A DNA stretch of 64,000 nt from Clostridium sp. 'White wine YQ' (GTDB lineage Bacteria; Bacillota; Clostridia; Clostridiales; Clostridiaceae): positions 248,001-312,000 of the forward strand of contig NZ_JAQYUU010000003.1 of NCBI RefSeq assembly GCF_028728205.1, in the 5' to 3' direction. A model generated the notes under the pieces. The model searched no databases, was not told the DNA's origin, and saw only the letters and a list, made by a program, of their open reading frames with translations. Both the position numbers and the translations under genes were made by a program. Positions 1 through 9,112 of this stretch are shown here, in pieces; the first letter of the stretch is position 1; every line of letters starts with the position of its first letter.

Positions 1-677
1 TTCCCTGTGACTGCAAAAACTCCATATTTTGATTTTATCTCTTTAATATATTGACTTATATTTTCATCAATATATGGTTGTATATCATCATTTATTATAT
101 CTCCAGCTAGTAGGACCATATCTGGATTTTCTTCATTTGTCATTTCAACTAACTTTTCCATTCTATCCCTATATCCAACACTTCCGATATGAATATCCGA
201 TGCCATAATTATCTTTAACTCTTTAATAGCTCCTGCATTTTTATTTATGTTTACTTCATAATCCTTTATAGCAGTATGACTAGCATTCCAAGTCCCATAA
301 ATCAAAATAAACATAATAAAAATGGTTATAACTATTCCTACAGTTGCCTTAAAGAAATCTGTCATTTGGAAAATACCTATTTTACCATTTAATATTCTTA
401 AAATATCTATTACAGGTAAAATTATTAGTAAATACATCATTATAGCCATATAATACGAACCTATGTAATCTAGTCCTCCTATAACTGTTTTAGGAAGAAT
501 TTTAGGTAGTGCCATACTAAAAATATAGCTAAATGCAATAAACCAAAAGATTACCCATAAAATTTTAGTATTTATACTCTTATTTAAAAGTTGTACTAAT
601 TGAATTCCTCTTAATCCTATATAGTAATTTATAATAATATACAATGCTAACGCAAAAATAATTGCTGCTATTTTCAT
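1..677 (-). CDS. Membrane-anchored metallophosphoesterase, partial (C-terminus outside window)
   Basis: The reading frame is open through the left window edge. It encodes about four hydrophobic segments followed by the start of a calcineurin-like phosphoesterase domain, with motifs ASDIHIGS (D-x-H metal site), LLAGDI and VTGN (start of GN[HD]). This is the layout of YkuE/YaeI-like phosphoesterases, which act on lipid-linked or nucleotide phosphoesters; the substrate cannot be told here. The start at 677 has a strong GGGAGG ribosome site. An in-frame ATG at 749 has a weaker AGAGG and would add 24 polar residues. The downstream neighbour at 912-2267 is another phosphoesterase of the same superfamily. 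Confidence 0.85.
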   Translation of the reverse strand, partial: MKIAAIIFALALYIIINYYIGLRGIQLVQLLNKSINTKILWVIFWFIAFSYIFSMALPKILPKTVIGGLDYIGSYYMAIMMYLLIILPVIDILRILNGKIGIFQMTDFFKATVGIVITIFIMFILIYGTWNASHTAIKDYEVNINKNAGAIKELKIIMASDIHIGSVGYRDRMEKLVEMTNEENPDMVLLAGDIINDDIQPYIDENISQYIKEIKSKYGVFAVTG

Positions 678-859
678 TAAACTTATTCCTCCCAAAATTC
701 CTGTGCTTTTATATTCACTGGATACATTCCCCAACTTATTATTATCCATAATTCTAACCTCTTTCGAACATCTTAATATAAATATTTCTATTACTATCTA
801 CTATACTTCAATTGCCAATTGTTCTCAACAATCATTTCAATTAATGTTTTTCTTTATAA

Positions 860-906
860 TACAATAAAATACAGAAGCTTCCCTCCATTAAGAAAACTTC
901 TGTATT
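860..906 (-). terminator. Rho-independent terminator after the 912-2267 phosphoesterase
   Basis: Ten-base arms AATACAGAAG (868-877) and CTTCTGTATT (897-906) are perfectly complementary. On the minus strand they are followed by a T-rich tract. Confidence 0.7.
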
Positions 907-911
907 ATTAG

Positions 912-2267
912 CTATTTTTCAATATGCAAATGGGTATTATCTTCTTTCTTCCCATTTATTATGTTTAAGATATAATTACGTTGAAACATAGATATATCAT
1001 TTTCCCAAAGTTTAAATCCTTCAGTATTTTTAATATCGTCTCCAATCTTATATTCAGTTCCTGCAAAATAATTAAGATTTACTATTCTCATTATATTGCT
1101 CATTGCTTTAATTTGTTCAACTGTATATTCTCCTGAACTAGCTAGATTTTCGTATGCTCTATCATATGCTTTATCCCCAAAATACTCTTCCGAATAAGCT
1201 TTAAAATTAATTAGGTTTTTATCTTTTAATCCATTTTCTTTCGCATAGGCTTCAACATCAACAGACTTAGTACTATAATCGTATCCCTTTTCCTTATCAT
1301 AATTTATGATTCCGTACTGCTGAGGATATACTGCTAACGAACTAGTTGCTATATCATAAACCTTGGTATTGTTATCTTGAGCGGAGTTTATATTTTGAAT
1401 ATGTATATGCCCTGTCAAAACCAAATTTATTCCATCCTTTGTAAATTCATCAATAGCATCTTTACTATTATCTAAAGTATAATCTTTTTTCACCACTCCA
1501 CTGTGATCCATTAAATTGTGATGCATAACTGTTATTAACTTTGCATTATGAGCTTTTGCTAAATCACTGCATTTTTTAATCCACTCAAAAGTTTCTTTAG
1601 TAATCTGTCCCCCTACTTCTGGAGATCCATTTTTAATGTTACTCATATATTTTGCTGTATCCAGCATAAGAAACCAAGTATCTTCTGTTGGTGCTACTAA
1701 ATAGCTTAATGTCTTCTTATCCCTTGAAACAGCTTCATTATATCCAAAATCCTTATACAACATAGAGAAATCTTTATTGGTTATATAGTCGGTCTTATAT
1801 TGATCTTCTCCCTTAAAACTTCTTGCATTAGGATTCAAAATATCATGATTTCCTGGAATTACATACACTGAAGTCCCAAGTTCCTCTATCTTATGTAACT
1901 TCTTAATCAATTCTTCATGACTCGCCTTTTCACCATTACTTGTTAAGTCCCCGCTTATTATAAGAAATTGAGGTTTACTTTTTTTAATATCATTTATAAA
2001 GGCATCCGTAATTTGTTCAATATAATCTGTTTGCTTCCCATCACCTAAAGTTACGAATCTTTGAAAAGCTTCTCCATGGTCATTTATACTATCAGGTAAA
2101 TAGTGTATATCTGATGCTACAAATATAGATACTGGTTCTCCTCTTTTAATCTTAGGATCAACTTTCTTATCCCTATATGTATTTAAGTTATAAATATAAT
2201 ACCCACCAGCTAAAAAGATTATTAAAATTAGAGACAAAAATATCCAAGGCTTCTTCTTAATCTTCAT
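912..2267 (-). CDS. Membrane-anchored calcineurin-like metallophosphoesterase
   Basis: The protein (about 451 aa) has one N-terminal membrane anchor at about residues 10-31 and then an extracytoplasmic phosphoesterase domain. The two-metal motifs are in canonical order: D-x-H in ASDIHY (about 56-58), SGDLTSNGE (about 109), PGNHDI (about 142), MHHN (about 252) and TGHIH (about 289). A C-terminal helical extension of about 130 residues follows the domain. A GTG nine bases upstream (2276) also opens the frame, but the ATG at 2267 has the better spaced GAGTGG site. The substrate is unknown. It may hydrolyse cell-wall or nucleotide phosphoesters outside the cell. Confidence 0.85.
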   Translation of the reverse strand: MKIKKKPWIFLSLILIIFLAGGYYIYNLNTYRDKKVDPKIKRGEPVSIFVASDIHYLPDSINDHGEAFQRFVTLGDGKQTDYIEQITDAFINDIKKSKPQFLIISGDLTSNGEKASHEELIKKLHKIEELGTSVYVIPGNHDILNPNARSFKGEDQYKTDYITNKDFSMLYKDFGYNEAVSRDKKTLSYLVAPTEDTWFLMLDTAKYMSNIKNGSPEVGGQITKETFEWIKKCSDLAKAHNAKLITVMHHNLMDHSGVVKKDYTLDNSKDAIDEFTKDGINLVLTGHIHIQNINSAQDNNTKVYDIATSSLAVYPQQYGIINYDKEKGYDYSTKSVDVEAYAKENGLKDKNLINFKAYSEEYFGDKAYDRAYENLASSGEYTVEQIKAMSNIMRIVNLNYFAGTEYKIGDDIKNTEGFKLWENDISMFQRNYILNIINGKKEDNTHLHIEK

Positions 2268-2339
2268 ATTATCCACTCACTTACTTATTAAAATGTTATG
2301 TTCTTAATATCTCATAATATTTAATAATTATAAAGAAAT

Positions 2340-2379
2340 TTTTCAAAAAGGATGGATTTTTTTAATCATCCATCCTTTT
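2340..2379 (-). terminator. Terminator after the ABC exporter operon
   Basis: Perfect 12-base arms lie at 2346-2357 and 2368-2379, with a T-run on the minus strand. It ends the 5964-2393 operon. Confidence 0.8.
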
Positions 2380-2392
2380 ATCTATAAATTCT

Positions 2393-4234
2393 CTATTCAC
2401 TTATGTTTTTAAATTGGTTAAGGTACATACTAGAATATACCCCTTCCTTTTTAATAAGCTCATCGTGATTTCCTTTTTCAATAATATTCCCGTTATCTAT
2501 AACCATAATAGTATTGGCATCCCTTATAGTGCTTAATCTGTGGGCAATTATAAAGCTCGTACGCCCTTTCATCATATTTAACATGGCTTCTTGTATTCTT
2601 CGTTCTGTTCTTGTATCAACACTGCTTGTTGCTTCATCCAATATTAAAATACTTGGTTTTGATAAAATAGCTCTAGCTATAGCTAAAAGCTGTCTCTGCC
2701 CTTGACTTAAGTTACCTCCGCTTTCCCAAAGTATAGTATCGTATCCACTAGGCAATCTTTTTATAAAAGCATCTGCATTTGCCATAATTGCTGCTGCTTC
2801 AACTTCTTCATCTGTGGCCTCTGGTTTTCCATACTTTATATTTTCCTTTATTGTGCCTGAAAAAAGATAAGTATCCTGAAGAACTACCCCAAAGGCTTTT
2901 CTTAGACTTTCTCTTGTATATTCTCTTATATCTCTTCCATCAATTAATATTCTGCCCTCGGTAACATCATAAAACCTAGTAAGCAAATTAACTATTGTTG
3001 TTTTACCTGCTCCTGTTGGTCCTACTAGAGCAGTGTCTGTGCCCTCCTTAGACTCAAAGCTAATGTTTTTCAGTATAGGCACATCGGATCTATAACCAAA
3101 AGATACATTTTCAAAGACTACATGCCCTTTTATATTTCCAAGAGAAATTACATTCTCTATATCCAATGGCTCCTCTTCTTCATCTAAAATATCAAAAACT
3201 CTTTCCGCTCCAGCTACTGCTGATTGTAATGTATTAAAAATATTTGCCAAGTCATTAAGAGGTCTAGTAAATTGTCTTGAGTAACTTAAAAAGCTTGCTA
3301 TTACTCCTACTGTAATAAGATTTTTTACTGCTAAAGTTCCTCCAATACCTGCCACCACTGCAAATCCCACATTATTAATTACATTCATTAAAGGCATTAG
3401 AAAACCTGACCAAATTTGTGCCTTAAGGCCTACGCTACATAAACTTGAATTAAGTTCCTGAAATTCTTCAATAGCCTTATCTTCATGATTAAATGCCTTT
3501 ACCACATCTATTCCTGAAATAGTCTCCTCAATATATCCATTTAATTTTCCCAACTGAACTTGCTGTTCTTTAAATAATACCTTAGTTTTCTTAGCTATTA
3601 TCTTTGTAAGTAAATAAACTAAAGGAGCTGTTATTATGCTTGCAAGAGTTAATATTGGGCTTAGCACTAGCATCATGATTAAAGAACCAATAATAGTAAT
3701 AGCTCCAGACATCAACTGAGTTGTTGATTGAGATATGGTACTACTTACATTTTCTATGTCATTAGTTAGCCTACTCATTACCTCACCATGGGGATGGGTA
3801 TCAAAAAAACCTATAGGTAATTTCTGCAGCTTACTAAATAAAGTTTTTCTAAGACCTTTTACTATTCTTTGAGATATACCTGCCATTAACCATCCTTGCA
3901 GAAAATTTAGAGCTGCATCAATAAAATACGCTCCAAATAAGGCTATTATCATGTATGTTAATATTGAGAAATTTACTATATGCTTATTACTAGACATTGC
4001 ATCAATAGCCTTTCCAATTATATATGGAACTAAAAGCGTAATTATTGCATCAATAATTATAAATACAAAGGTTATTAATAATAGATTTCTCTCTTTTCCA
4101 AAATAGTGCCAGAGCCTTTTCATAGTCCCCTTGAAATTCTTTGGTTTTACTACTGGTGCCATTCTATTTCCTTGGCCAGGGCCTCTTCTAGCTAACGATG
4201 GGGGAGTAACATTATTTGAATTATCTTCCTTCAT
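2393..4234 (-). CDS. Heterodimeric ABC exporter subunit with catalytic-type NBD
   Basis: This 613-residue half-transporter has an N-terminal tail rich in Gly/Pro/Arg, six membrane helices (about 55-340) and a C-terminal ATPase. Visible motifs are Walker A GPTGAGKTT, signature LSQGQ (a non-consensus LSGGQ), Walker B LILDEATS with the catalytic Glu, and switch IIAHR with the His. The upstream neighbour has the opposite set of changes, so the two should form one heterodimer of the TM287/288, LmrCD or BmrCD type with one active and one degenerate ATP site. Only two bases separate the genes. The likely role is drug or lipid export; the substrate is unknown. Confidence 0.93.
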   Translation of the reverse strand: MKEDNSNNVTPPSLARRGPGQGNRMAPVVKPKNFKGTMKRLWHYFGKERNLLLITFVFIIIDAIITLLVPYIIGKAIDAMSSNKHIVNFSILTYMIIALFGAYFIDAALNFLQGWLMAGISQRIVKGLRKTLFSKLQKLPIGFFDTHPHGEVMSRLTNDIENVSSTISQSTTQLMSGAITIIGSLIMMLVLSPILTLASIITAPLVYLLTKIIAKKTKVLFKEQQVQLGKLNGYIEETISGIDVVKAFNHEDKAIEEFQELNSSLCSVGLKAQIWSGFLMPLMNVINNVGFAVVAGIGGTLAVKNLITVGVIASFLSYSRQFTRPLNDLANIFNTLQSAVAGAERVFDILDEEEEPLDIENVISLGNIKGHVVFENVSFGYRSDVPILKNISFESKEGTDTALVGPTGAGKTTIVNLLTRFYDVTEGRILIDGRDIREYTRESLRKAFGVVLQDTYLFSGTIKENIKYGKPEATDEEVEAAAIMANADAFIKRLPSGYDTILWESGGNLSQGQRQLLAIARAILSKPSILILDEATSSVDTRTERRIQEAMLNMMKGRTSFIIAHRLSTIRDANTIMVIDNGNIIEKGNHDELIKKEGVYSSMYLNQFKNISE

Positions 4235-4236
4235 GC

Positions 4237-5964
4237 TTATATTGCCTCCTTCCCAATTTGCGACTTAAATATCTCTTGATATGTTTCACATTCCTTCATA
4301 AGTTCCTTATGAGTTCCAATTCCTACAATTTCACCTTTATCTAACACAATTGTTCTATCTGTGTTCATTACGGAAGTAATTCTCTGAGCTATGATTATAG
4401 TAGTAAGTTTACTTGAGTATTTTCTTAATTCTTCTCTTATTTCAGCTTCTGTTGTAACATCTAGTGCACTTGTACAGTCATCTAAAATAAGTATTTCTGG
4501 GTCCCTTACTAATGCTCTAGCAATTGATATCCTTTGTTTCTGGCCACCTGAAAAATTCACTCCGCCTTGTCCTATCAAAGTCTCATATCCATCTGGAAGC
4601 TTTTCAATAAAGCTATGAATTTGGGCCATATCTGAAACTTTCTCTATGTGTTCCTTAGTTGCTTTCTCATTTCCCCATCTAATATTTTCTGATATTGTAC
4701 CTGTAAACAGAACAGTTTTTTGAGGAACAATAGCTATTTTTTCTCTTAAGACCTTAGTATCTATCTCTTTTACATCTATATCATCAACTCTTATTTCACC
4801 ACCAATTGCATCATAAAATCTTGGAATTAAATTCACAAGAGTACTTTTACCTGAACCTGTAGATCCAATTATCCCTAAAGTTTCTCCTTGCAAGCAACTA
4901 AAGGATATATTGTTAAGCACCTTTTCCTCATAAGACTCAGAATAACTAAAGCTTACATTTATAAAATCTATCTTGCCTTTAGAAGCAAATTCTTTTATTG
5001 GTTGTTTCTTTATAATCATTGTATTTTCTTTAGAAAATACTTCTTCTATACGCTCTGCTGAGGCTTTTGCTCTTACTAACATATTAAATACATTAGAAAT
5101 TATCATAAGTGAAAATAAAATTTGGGTCATATAATTTACAAAAGCTATTATTTGGCCCACCTGCATTTGCCCTTGATTTACCTTTACTCCTCCTAGCCAT
5201 ATTACTGCAACTATTCCTAAATTTACAGTAAAGGTAATAGCAGGAGAAAATATAGCCATCCTCTTCATTGCTTTCGTAGATATTTCTGATAATTCTTCGT
5301 TTGAATTTCCAAATCTATTTTCTTCATAGCTGAATCTATTAAATGCCTTAACTACTCGTATTCCTGACAGATATTCTCTCATTATGCTATTTACCTTATC
5401 TAAAGCTTTTTGCACTCTCCTAAACAAAGGATATCCTATCTTCATGTTCATCGAAATAATAATAGCTACTACTGGAATTACTGCTAATAATATTAAAGCT
5501 AATCTGTAATTTAATCTTATAACCATGACTAAACTTCCTATGCACAATAAAGGAGCCTTTACAAAAATCCTCATAAGGCCATTAGCAAAAACTTGAATTT
5601 GATTTACATCGTTAGTTAATCTCGTAATCAGAGATGCTCTATCAAACTCATCTATGTTTTTGGAAGAAAAGCTTTGTATCTTTTTATATAAATCTAGTCT
5701 TAACTCTGCGCCAAAATTTTGAGAAACATTAGTTGCTATTATGTTTCTAGTTGATGCTGCTATAGCTCCTGCTAATGTCACTAAAAGCATTATGCCTCCA
5801 AGCTTTATTACATAATCCATATTCTTTTCAGCTACTCCAACATCTACTATTCTTGACATTATTGTAGGCTGCAGCAAATCACACATAGCCTCTAATGTAA
5901 GGAAAAGAACTGCAAGAAAAAATAATTTCCAATATCTTTTTATATACTTGTTTAAAAATCCCAT
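4237..5964 (-). CDS. Heterodimeric ABC exporter subunit with degenerate NBD
   Basis: This 575-residue half-transporter has six membrane helices followed by an ATPase. Walker A is GSTGSGKST and the signature is FSGGQ, but the Walker B catalytic Glu is Asp (LILDDCTS) and the switch His is Gln (IIAQR). Those two changes mark the non-hydrolytic site of heterodimeric exporters such as TM287/288. The partner at 2393-4234 supplies the catalytic Glu and His plus the odd LSQGQ signature. The GAGGCGG ribosome site follows directly on the T-run of a hairpin (5987-6021), so the gene may be controlled by termination in its leader. Confidence 0.93.
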   Translation of the reverse strand: MGFLNKYIKRYWKLFFLAVLFLTLEAMCDLLQPTIMSRIVDVGVAEKNMDYVIKLGGIMLLVTLAGAIAASTRNIIATNVSQNFGAELRLDLYKKIQSFSSKNIDEFDRASLITRLTNDVNQIQVFANGLMRIFVKAPLLCIGSLVMVIRLNYRLALILLAVIPVVAIIISMNMKIGYPLFRRVQKALDKVNSIMREYLSGIRVVKAFNRFSYEENRFGNSNEELSEISTKAMKRMAIFSPAITFTVNLGIVAVIWLGGVKVNQGQMQVGQIIAFVNYMTQILFSLMIISNVFNMLVRAKASAERIEEVFSKENTMIIKKQPIKEFASKGKIDFINVSFSYSESYEEKVLNNISFSCLQGETLGIIGSTGSGKSTLVNLIPRFYDAIGGEIRVDDIDVKEIDTKVLREKIAIVPQKTVLFTGTISENIRWGNEKATKEHIEKVSDMAQIHSFIEKLPDGYETLIGQGGVNFSGGQKQRISIARALVRDPEILILDDCTSALDVTTEAEIREELRKYSSKLTTIIIAQRITSVMNTDRTIVLDKGEIVGIGTHKELMKECETYQEIFKSQIGKEAI

Positions 5965-5980
5965 ATAAGCTTCACCGCCT

Positions 5981-6021
5981 CAAAAAAGTCATAGTGAGCA
6001 TTAATTATACCCACTATGACT
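5981..6021 (-). terminator. Hairpin with T-run between the two-component operon and the ABC exporter
   Basis: Arms AGTCATAGTG (5987-5996) and CACTATGACT (6012-6021) are perfectly complementary and are followed on the minus strand by six T residues. It ends the 8289-6117 operon. The T-run touches the ribosome site of the ABC gene, and a TATAAT lies upstream of it (6042-6047), so it could also act as an attenuator for the exporter. Confidence 0.8.
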
Positions 6022-6041
6022 CTATCTATAATTCTAAAACT

Positions 6042-6047
6042 ATTATA
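6042..6047 (-). promoter_or_regulatory. Possible -10 box (TATAAT) for the ABC exporter operon
   Basis: On the minus strand there is a perfect TATAAT between the histidine kinase stop and the terminator hairpin. No good -35 is seen at 17 bases. A transcript from here would carry the hairpin in a leader of about 70 bases. Confidence 0.4.
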
Positions 6048-6116
6048 CTCTTTTTTATTCTATATTTAATATTTATGCAAAAACTTCACGGATAATTTAA
6101 AATTTTTAATGTATTT

Positions 6117-7616
6117 TTATTCATCTTTATTTAAAGGCAAACTAATAATTATCTTAGTGCCCTTATCTAAAGCACTCTTAACAGATATTTGACCCTTATG
6201 ACTTTTAACTATCCACTTTGCTATAGATAGTCCAAGACCAGTTCCTCCTGTTTCTCTAGTTCTAGATTCATCTGCCCTATAAAACCTATTAAATATTTTA
6301 GGTAAATCTTCTTCTGATATTCCTATTCCATTATCTTCAATTACTATTAAAACTTCTTTCTTTTCACAGTAAGAATTTAGCTTTATTGTTCCATCCATTG
6401 GAGTATATTTTATGCTATTATCAATGAATATTCTTAGCATTTGCTTAATTAATTTTCTATCACCATAAATTTCTACATTATCATTTCTTTCTAGAATTAT
6501 ATTATGATTGCTATCAATTAATTGAGTATCCTTTAATATTTCCTCCATTAAATTTCCCAATGTAAATATTTCAAAATTTATCTCTTGTGTATTTTTATCT
6601 CCTCTTGCTAAAAACAAAAGATTCTCAACTAGTTTTTTCATGTTTTCAGCTTCAGATTTAATTGCATCAATAGATTCTTGCAGAACCTTTTGATCCTCTT
6701 TACCCCACCTATCCAATAACTTTACATATCCTTGAATTACTGCTATTGGAGTTCTGAGCTCATGAGATGCATCTGATACAAATTGATTTTGAACTTCATA
6801 AGATTTTTGAATTCTATCTAACATATCATTTACAGTTATTGATAAATCCTTAAGTTCATTTTGTGTCCCACTTATATTGAGTCTTGTATCTAACTCATTT
6901 ATTGTAATATTCTTAACTGTATTATTCATTTCATCAATTGGTCTTAATATCTTCTTAGTTCCTTTGGTAGCTTTACTTAAAGATATTAATATTAGTACAA
7001 TCTCTACTAATATTAATATACTTAATATGGTCTTTAATTCATTTAGTTCACTAGTAAATCCATATTGAGCTACTACGTTGATATTTCCGCTCTCAGTAGT
7101 AATGCTTTTTTCATATACGTAGTTAATATTTAATAATGAATTTATTTTCTTGTTTAAAGTTTCCTTTGCTTTAAATGGATTTTCCCTATTTCTTAATGAA
7201 TTCTCATCATCTATCTTAAAAATCATATTAGTCAATTCTTGAGCTTCGCTATTATTTGCGTAAATTAGGCTTTCATTTTCATCATAAAAATAATAATTAA
7301 TCTTTTGAGTAAACCCAATACTTTCAATAATTCCTGTAGGCAGATCTTTCTGTTCTTTTTGTATTTGAGATATATAACTAACCGAATCAATTACCTTACT
7401 TTTATTTGTCTTATAAACTGCATAACCATAAATAATACTAATTGCAATATTTAAAAAAATCAGCATACCAATTAACCTTAAGGTATACATAGTATTTAAT
7501 TTTAAAACTATAGACAAACGAATCTTAGTAATTATTCCTTCTGAAGTTTTCTTAATTTCTTTTTTCACATTTTCAGCATATTCTTTGCTTATATCGTTAA
7601 ATTTATTATTATTCAT
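6117..7616 (-). CDS. Sensor histidine kinase (HAMP, HisKA, HATPase)
   Basis: This 499-residue kinase has a cytoplasmic N-terminal tail of about 45 residues, membrane helix 1 (about 47-67), an extracellular sensor of about 125 residues, helix 2 (about 195-214), HAMP, HisKA with the phospho-His in SDASHELRTP (H285), and a complete ATPase domain (IEDNGIGI, GTGLGLSI). It overlaps the response regulator by eight bases and is translated after it. The architecture is ArlS/CssS-like. The signal is unknown, though the ABC exporter directly downstream is a plausible target. Confidence 0.93.
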   Translation of the reverse strand: MNNNKFNDISKEYAENVKKEIKKTSEGIITKIRLSIVLKLNTMYTLRLIGMLIFLNIAISIIYGYAVYKTNKSKVIDSVSYISQIQKEQKDLPTGIIESIGFTQKINYYFYDENESLIYANNSEAQELTNMIFKIDDENSLRNRENPFKAKETLNKKINSLLNINYVYEKSITTESGNINVVAQYGFTSELNELKTILSILILVEIVLILISLSKATKGTKKILRPIDEMNNTVKNITINELDTRLNISGTQNELKDLSITVNDMLDRIQKSYEVQNQFVSDASHELRTPIAVIQGYVKLLDRWGKEDQKVLQESIDAIKSEAENMKKLVENLLFLARGDKNTQEINFEIFTLGNLMEEILKDTQLIDSNHNIILERNDNVEIYGDRKLIKQMLRIFIDNSIKYTPMDGTIKLNSYCEKKEVLIVIEDNGIGISEEDLPKIFNRFYRADESRTRETGGTGLGLSIAKWIVKSHKGQISVKSALDKGTKIIISLPLNKDE

Positions 7617-8289
7617 CTTTCACAGAATACCCTACCCCTCTTACGGTATAGATTATTTTTTTGTTAAACTTATCATCCAATTTACTTCTTAAATATCTTA
7701 TATAAACATCTACTACATTAGTATCTCCATAGTAATCGTAGCCCCAAACTTCTTCAACTATTTTTTCTCTAGATAATACTTTATTTTTATTTTCTAGAAG
7801 ATATTTTAATAGATCAAATTCTCTTTTGGTTACTTCTATTGCTTCTTGGTCATAGTTTACAGTGTATTTTTCCAAGTCAACCTTAAGCTTTCCTACCGTT
7901 AATATATTATCCTCAATTCTACTTACACTTTTTCTCTTTAAAGCCACCCTTATTCTTGCTAATAATTCTTCAATCTCAAAAGGTTTTGTTACATAATCAT
8001 CTGCTCCTAGATCAAGACCTGTTACCTTATCAATAGTTTCATCCTTGGCGGTTAACATAATAACAGGAATTTCTGATATTGCTCTTACCCGTCTTAAAAC
8101 TTCAATTCCACTCATTGTAGGTAACATAATGTCTAATAAAATCAAATCAAAATTGCCATTCTTAAATGTTTCAAAACCCATTCTTCCATCATGCGCCTTT
8201 TCTACTTCATATCCTTCATAATTAAGTTCTAACTCAACAAATCTAGCTATTTTAACTTCATCCTCAATAATCAATATTTTTCCCTTCAT
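7609..8289 (-). CDS. OmpR/PhoB-family response regulator
   Basis: The 226-residue protein has a receiver domain with acidic pocket IIEDE, phospho-acceptor D53 (LLLDIMLP), the conserved Lys in VTKPFE, and a C-terminal winged helix ending in YTVRGVGYSV. An AGGGG ribosome site precedes the ATG. It is the first gene of the operon with the kinase at 6117-7616. Confidence 0.95.
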   Translation of the reverse strand: MKGKILIIEDEVKIARFVELELNYEGYEVEKAHDGRMGFETFKNGNFDLILLDIMLPTMSGIEVLRRVRAISEIPVIMLTAKDETIDKVTGLDLGADDYVTKPFEIEELLARIRVALKRKSVSRIEDNILTVGKLKVDLEKYTVNYDQEAIEVTKREFDLLKYLLENKNKVLSREKIVEEVWGYDYYGDTNVVDVYIRYLRSKLDDKFNKKIIYTVRGVGYSVKDE

Positions 8290-8334
8290 TATTTCAACCC
8301 CTCAAGTATATTAATTAAATTATAACCTATCATA

Positions 8335-8399
8335 AAAATAAAAGAGGGATATTTTTAAAGAATTCTTATATCTAATTCAAATCCTTAAAAACATCCCAT
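8335..8399 (-). terminator. Terminator after the DUF4342 gene
   Basis: Long imperfect arms (about 8345-8363 and 8381-8399, GGGATATTTTTAAAG pairing with a CTTAAAAACATCCC arm) are followed by CCTCTTTTATTTTT on the minus strand. Confidence 0.65.
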
Positions 8400-8405
8400 T
8401 GATTA

Positions 8406-8888
8406 TTATTTAGCAAATTCACTTTTAATGTTTTCTGCAGCTGTACTAGCCTTATTCATTGTATCATTTGCTCTAGTTTTCTCTATATCGTCTCCAATAA
8501 ATTTAATTTTGTGACCTGTAAATAGCGCTAATAATAGTAATGGTATTGAGATATATGGTGCTAATACAACTACTAAAACTATTACTGTTAGTGAAAGTCT
8601 TAGTATTACATTATCATTTTTCACAATTACTAAGTGGTTTGAATTTCCTTTTCTAAAAACATTCTTTGACCAAGAAATCGCTTTGCATACTGCCTTTGTA
8701 AAACCATCTTGTTCTTCTTTTTGCTCTTCTTTAAACTCTTGCTTTTTTGAATTAACCTTATTATTTCTCTCAAGATATATTATAGCTTCTAAAATATCTC
8801 CTTGGGAATTTTCTAATGCTTCTTTAGCATCTTCGTAAGTTACATCTACTCTAGCTCTTAATTCATCGATCATCTCTATTGTTATCAT
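8406..8888 (-). CDS. DUF4342 domain protein with UBA-like N-terminus and one hydrophobic segment
   Basis: The 160-residue protein starts with a UBA/TS-N-like three-helix region (VTYEDAKEALENSQGDILEA, about 15-34), then a charged linker. A strongly hydrophobic stretch (about 98-123) follows, in which beta-rich and membrane-like features mix, and the tail is short. This is the DUF4342 layout known in clostridia. Its function is not established; the UBA-like part suggests protein or nucleic-acid binding near the membrane. It stands alone, divergent from 9113. Confidence 0.8.
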   Translation of the reverse strand: MITIEMIDELRARVDVTYEDAKEALENSQGDILEAIIYLERNNKVNSKKQEFKEEQKEEQDGFTKAVCKAISWSKNVFRKGNSNHLVIVKNDNVILRLSLTVIVLVVVLAPYISIPLLLLALFTGHKIKFIGDDIEKTRANDTMNKASTAAENIKSEFAK

Positions 8889-9112
8889 AATAATCCCTCC
8901 AAAATTTATATGTTTTTCTTAAATCATTCATTTACTCTACACTTTTATTATAGATTTCATTAATTATAGAATGATTAATGAATTATTAGAATTTGATTAG
9001 AAAATTAATTTTATCGTAATTTTTAATTTATTTAGTTTAATGCTAAGATATTGTAATATAATATATATGATATTATGAAATCATTATTTATTAATTTTAG
9101 AGGTGCAGGATT

